Assembly: GCF_003967015.1 (NCBI RefSeq)
Contig: NZ_AP017560.1
Coordinates: 62,001-126,000 of the forward strand
Source of the DNA: Pseudanabaena sp. ABRG5-3
GTDB lineage: Bacteria; Cyanobacteriota; Cyanobacteriia; Pseudanabaenales; Pseudanabaenaceae
Direction of reading: 5' to 3'
Length of the DNA stretch: 64,000 bases
Notes under the pieces: generated by a model
Database searches by the model: none
The model's input: the letters and a program-made list of their open reading frames with translations, nothing else
Told to the model about the DNA's origin: nothing
Program-made: the position numbers and the translations under genes
Shown: positions 63,273 through 64,000 of the stretch, piece by piece
Layout of the letters: each line of letters opens with the position of its first letter
How positions within the stretch are numbered: position 1 is the first letter of the stretch

Positions 63273-63515
63273 ATGACTGCCGCGATCGCGAAGTGGGGTA
63301 ATAGTCTAGCTGTACGCATTCCTCAAGCTATAGCTGAACAGGTGCAAATTCAGGCTGGAAGCGAAATCAGTATTGATATTATTGATGGCAAGATTGTTTT
63401 GACTCCGCATCGGCGTAAGAAATACACTCTAGATGAATTACTGGATGGTATGGCTTCCGAGCATCTCCATGCAGAAGTTTCTACGGGTGTGTCTGTTGGG
63501 AATGAAGCATGGTAA
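63273..63515 (+). CDS. mazE: MazE-family antitoxin
   Basis: 80 residues from the ATG at 63273 (a TTG at 63258 is less likely). The AbrB-type swapped-hairpin N-terminus is clear: AAIAKWGNSLAVRIPQAIAE, IQAGSEISIDIIDGKIVLTP. The C-terminal tail (TLDELLDGMAS) binds MazF. It normally represses its own promoter. Overlaps mazF by 7 bp. Confidence 0.93.
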   Translation: MTAAIAKWGNSLAVRIPQAIAEQVQIQAGSEISIDIIDGKIVLTPHRRKKYTLDELLDGMASEHLHAEVSTGVSVGNEAW

Positions 63516-63844
63516 AGCCATATATTCCCGATCGTGGTGATATTGTTTGGCTAGATTTTGATCCACAGGCTGGGCATGAACAATCTGGGCATCGTCCTGC
63601 TTTTGTAATTTCGCCGATCGCCTATAATCAAAGATCAAACTTAGCTCTGCTTTGTCCGATTACTTCTAAAACTAAGGGATGGAAGTTTGAGGTTCTACTC
63701 ACGGATACTAAGACTAAGGGAGTGATTCTTGCTGATCAGATTAAGAGTTTAGATTGGCAAGCGAGAAAGATAGATTTTATTGAGAAGGCTTCTGTAAGTA
63801 TTATTAATGAAGTTATCGACAAGATTGAAGCGTTATTAACATAG
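63509..63844 (+). CDS. mazF: MazF-family endoribonuclease toxin
   Basis: 111 residues with the PemK/MazF fold: DRGDIVWLDFDPQAGHEQSG, RPAFVISPIAYNQ, LALLCPITSKTKGWKFEV and GVILADQIKSLDWQAR. It cleaves single-stranded mRNA at short motifs independent of the ribosome. Overlap with mazE and intact motifs indicate a working module. ATG at 63509. Confidence 0.95.
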   Translation: MVKPYIPDRGDIVWLDFDPQAGHEQSGHRPAFVISPIAYNQRSNLALLCPITSKTKGWKFEVLLTDTKTKGVILADQIKSLDWQARKIDFIEKASVSIINEVIDKIEALLT

Positions 63845-63867
63845 TGTTGAAGTTGGGATTAATCAAG

Positions 63868-63909
63868 GCGATCGCCTAAGTTCATCATTACGATTAAAGA
63901 GGCGATCAG
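63868..63909. repeat. 45-bp HIP1-ended repeat, copy 3 (degenerate)
   Basis: GGCGATCGCCTAAGTTCATC then ATTACGATTAAAGAGGCGATC; same plan as the copies at 62230 and 63160. Confidence 0.5.
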
Positions 63910-63923
63910 CCATTGACGGTTAA

Positions 63924-63992
63924 TACTTAACCCGCGCCCTCAAGCAAGGTATGATGCAAGAACTGCTGACGGGAAAGACACAATTAGTATGA
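63924..63992 (+). pseudogene. Relic of a type I restriction specificity subunit (hsdS) 3' end
   Basis: The frame YLTRALKQGMMQELLTGKTQ then LV and TGA is the typical C-terminus of HsdS proteins (KQGMMQELLTGKTRLV). It is preceded in frame by a TAA at 63921-63923, so the rest of the gene is missing. An ATG at 63989 overlaps its stop in the ATGA manner and opens into the right edge (MTMI), so the next gene of a former hsd operon may begin there. Confidence 0.7.
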
Positions 63993-64000
63993 CTATGATC

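Overview
The window is chromosomal DNA of a cyanobacterium, most likely a Pseudanabaena-like filamentous form. The evidence is the many HIP1 octamers (GCGATCGC), light-dependent protochlorophyllide reductase, the AcsF Mg-protoporphyrin ester cyclase, a heme oxygenase, a photosystem II S4-domain protein, PRC-barrel and HAS-barrel proteins, and DXCF-type cyanobacteriochrome GAF domains. The genus is an inference. I saw no rRNA, tRNA or CRISPR array.

Layout. 1-1.4 kb: a left-truncated Rpn-family nuclease and a NADAR gene lying between two copies of a 72-bp palindromic repeat. 1.5-29.6 kb is dominated by signalling. It holds a REC-kinase whose H-box lacks histidine, a 1682-residue sensor with two complete DXCF cyanobacteriochrome GAF domains, a second 1094-residue cyanobacteriochrome hybrid kinase, a PAS protein ending in pentapeptide repeats, and a run of five kinase and response-regulator genes at 23.4-29.6 kb. 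Between them lie glgB, an exported trypsin-like protease next to an exported TPR-CHAT (caspase-like) protein, and a DEAD-box helicase. 29.7-47.6 kb is mostly housekeeping: a KirBac channel, SelO, an RluA-type pseudouridine synthase, AcnB, a HAS-barrel protein, two YbjN-like proteins, an orphan NrtA-like binding protein, WecB, a PFE-CTERM surface protein, POR, the S4 and PRC proteins, and LipB. 47.6-56.1 kb is an accessory island of toxin-antitoxin type pairs (HEPN/MNT, YoeB-like, PIN, ParE-like, RelE-like, DUF4926/DUF6883), a restriction-type gene broken by a 14-bp duplication, an IS630 element inserted in a HEPN-like gene, and arrays of a 53-56-bp repeat unit. 56.3-61.7 kb is a tetrapyrrole cluster: heme oxygenase, HemN, bacteriohemerythrin, AcsF and an iron-type alcohol dehydrogenase. 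It resembles the low-oxygen chlAII-ho2-hemN operon of Synechocystis. 61.7-64 kb holds SufE, a frameshifted HNH endonuclease, MazEF and a relic of a type I restriction specificity subunit.

How the parts connect. Heme oxygenase makes the biliverdin from which the cyanobacteriochrome bilins derive, so this stretch encodes both pigment synthesis and bilin-type light sensors. POR and AcsF feed chlorophyll. Intergenic regions are crowded with long perfect palindromes and small terminal-inverted-repeat elements that recur through the window, so many apparent terminators are probably copies of mobile repeats.
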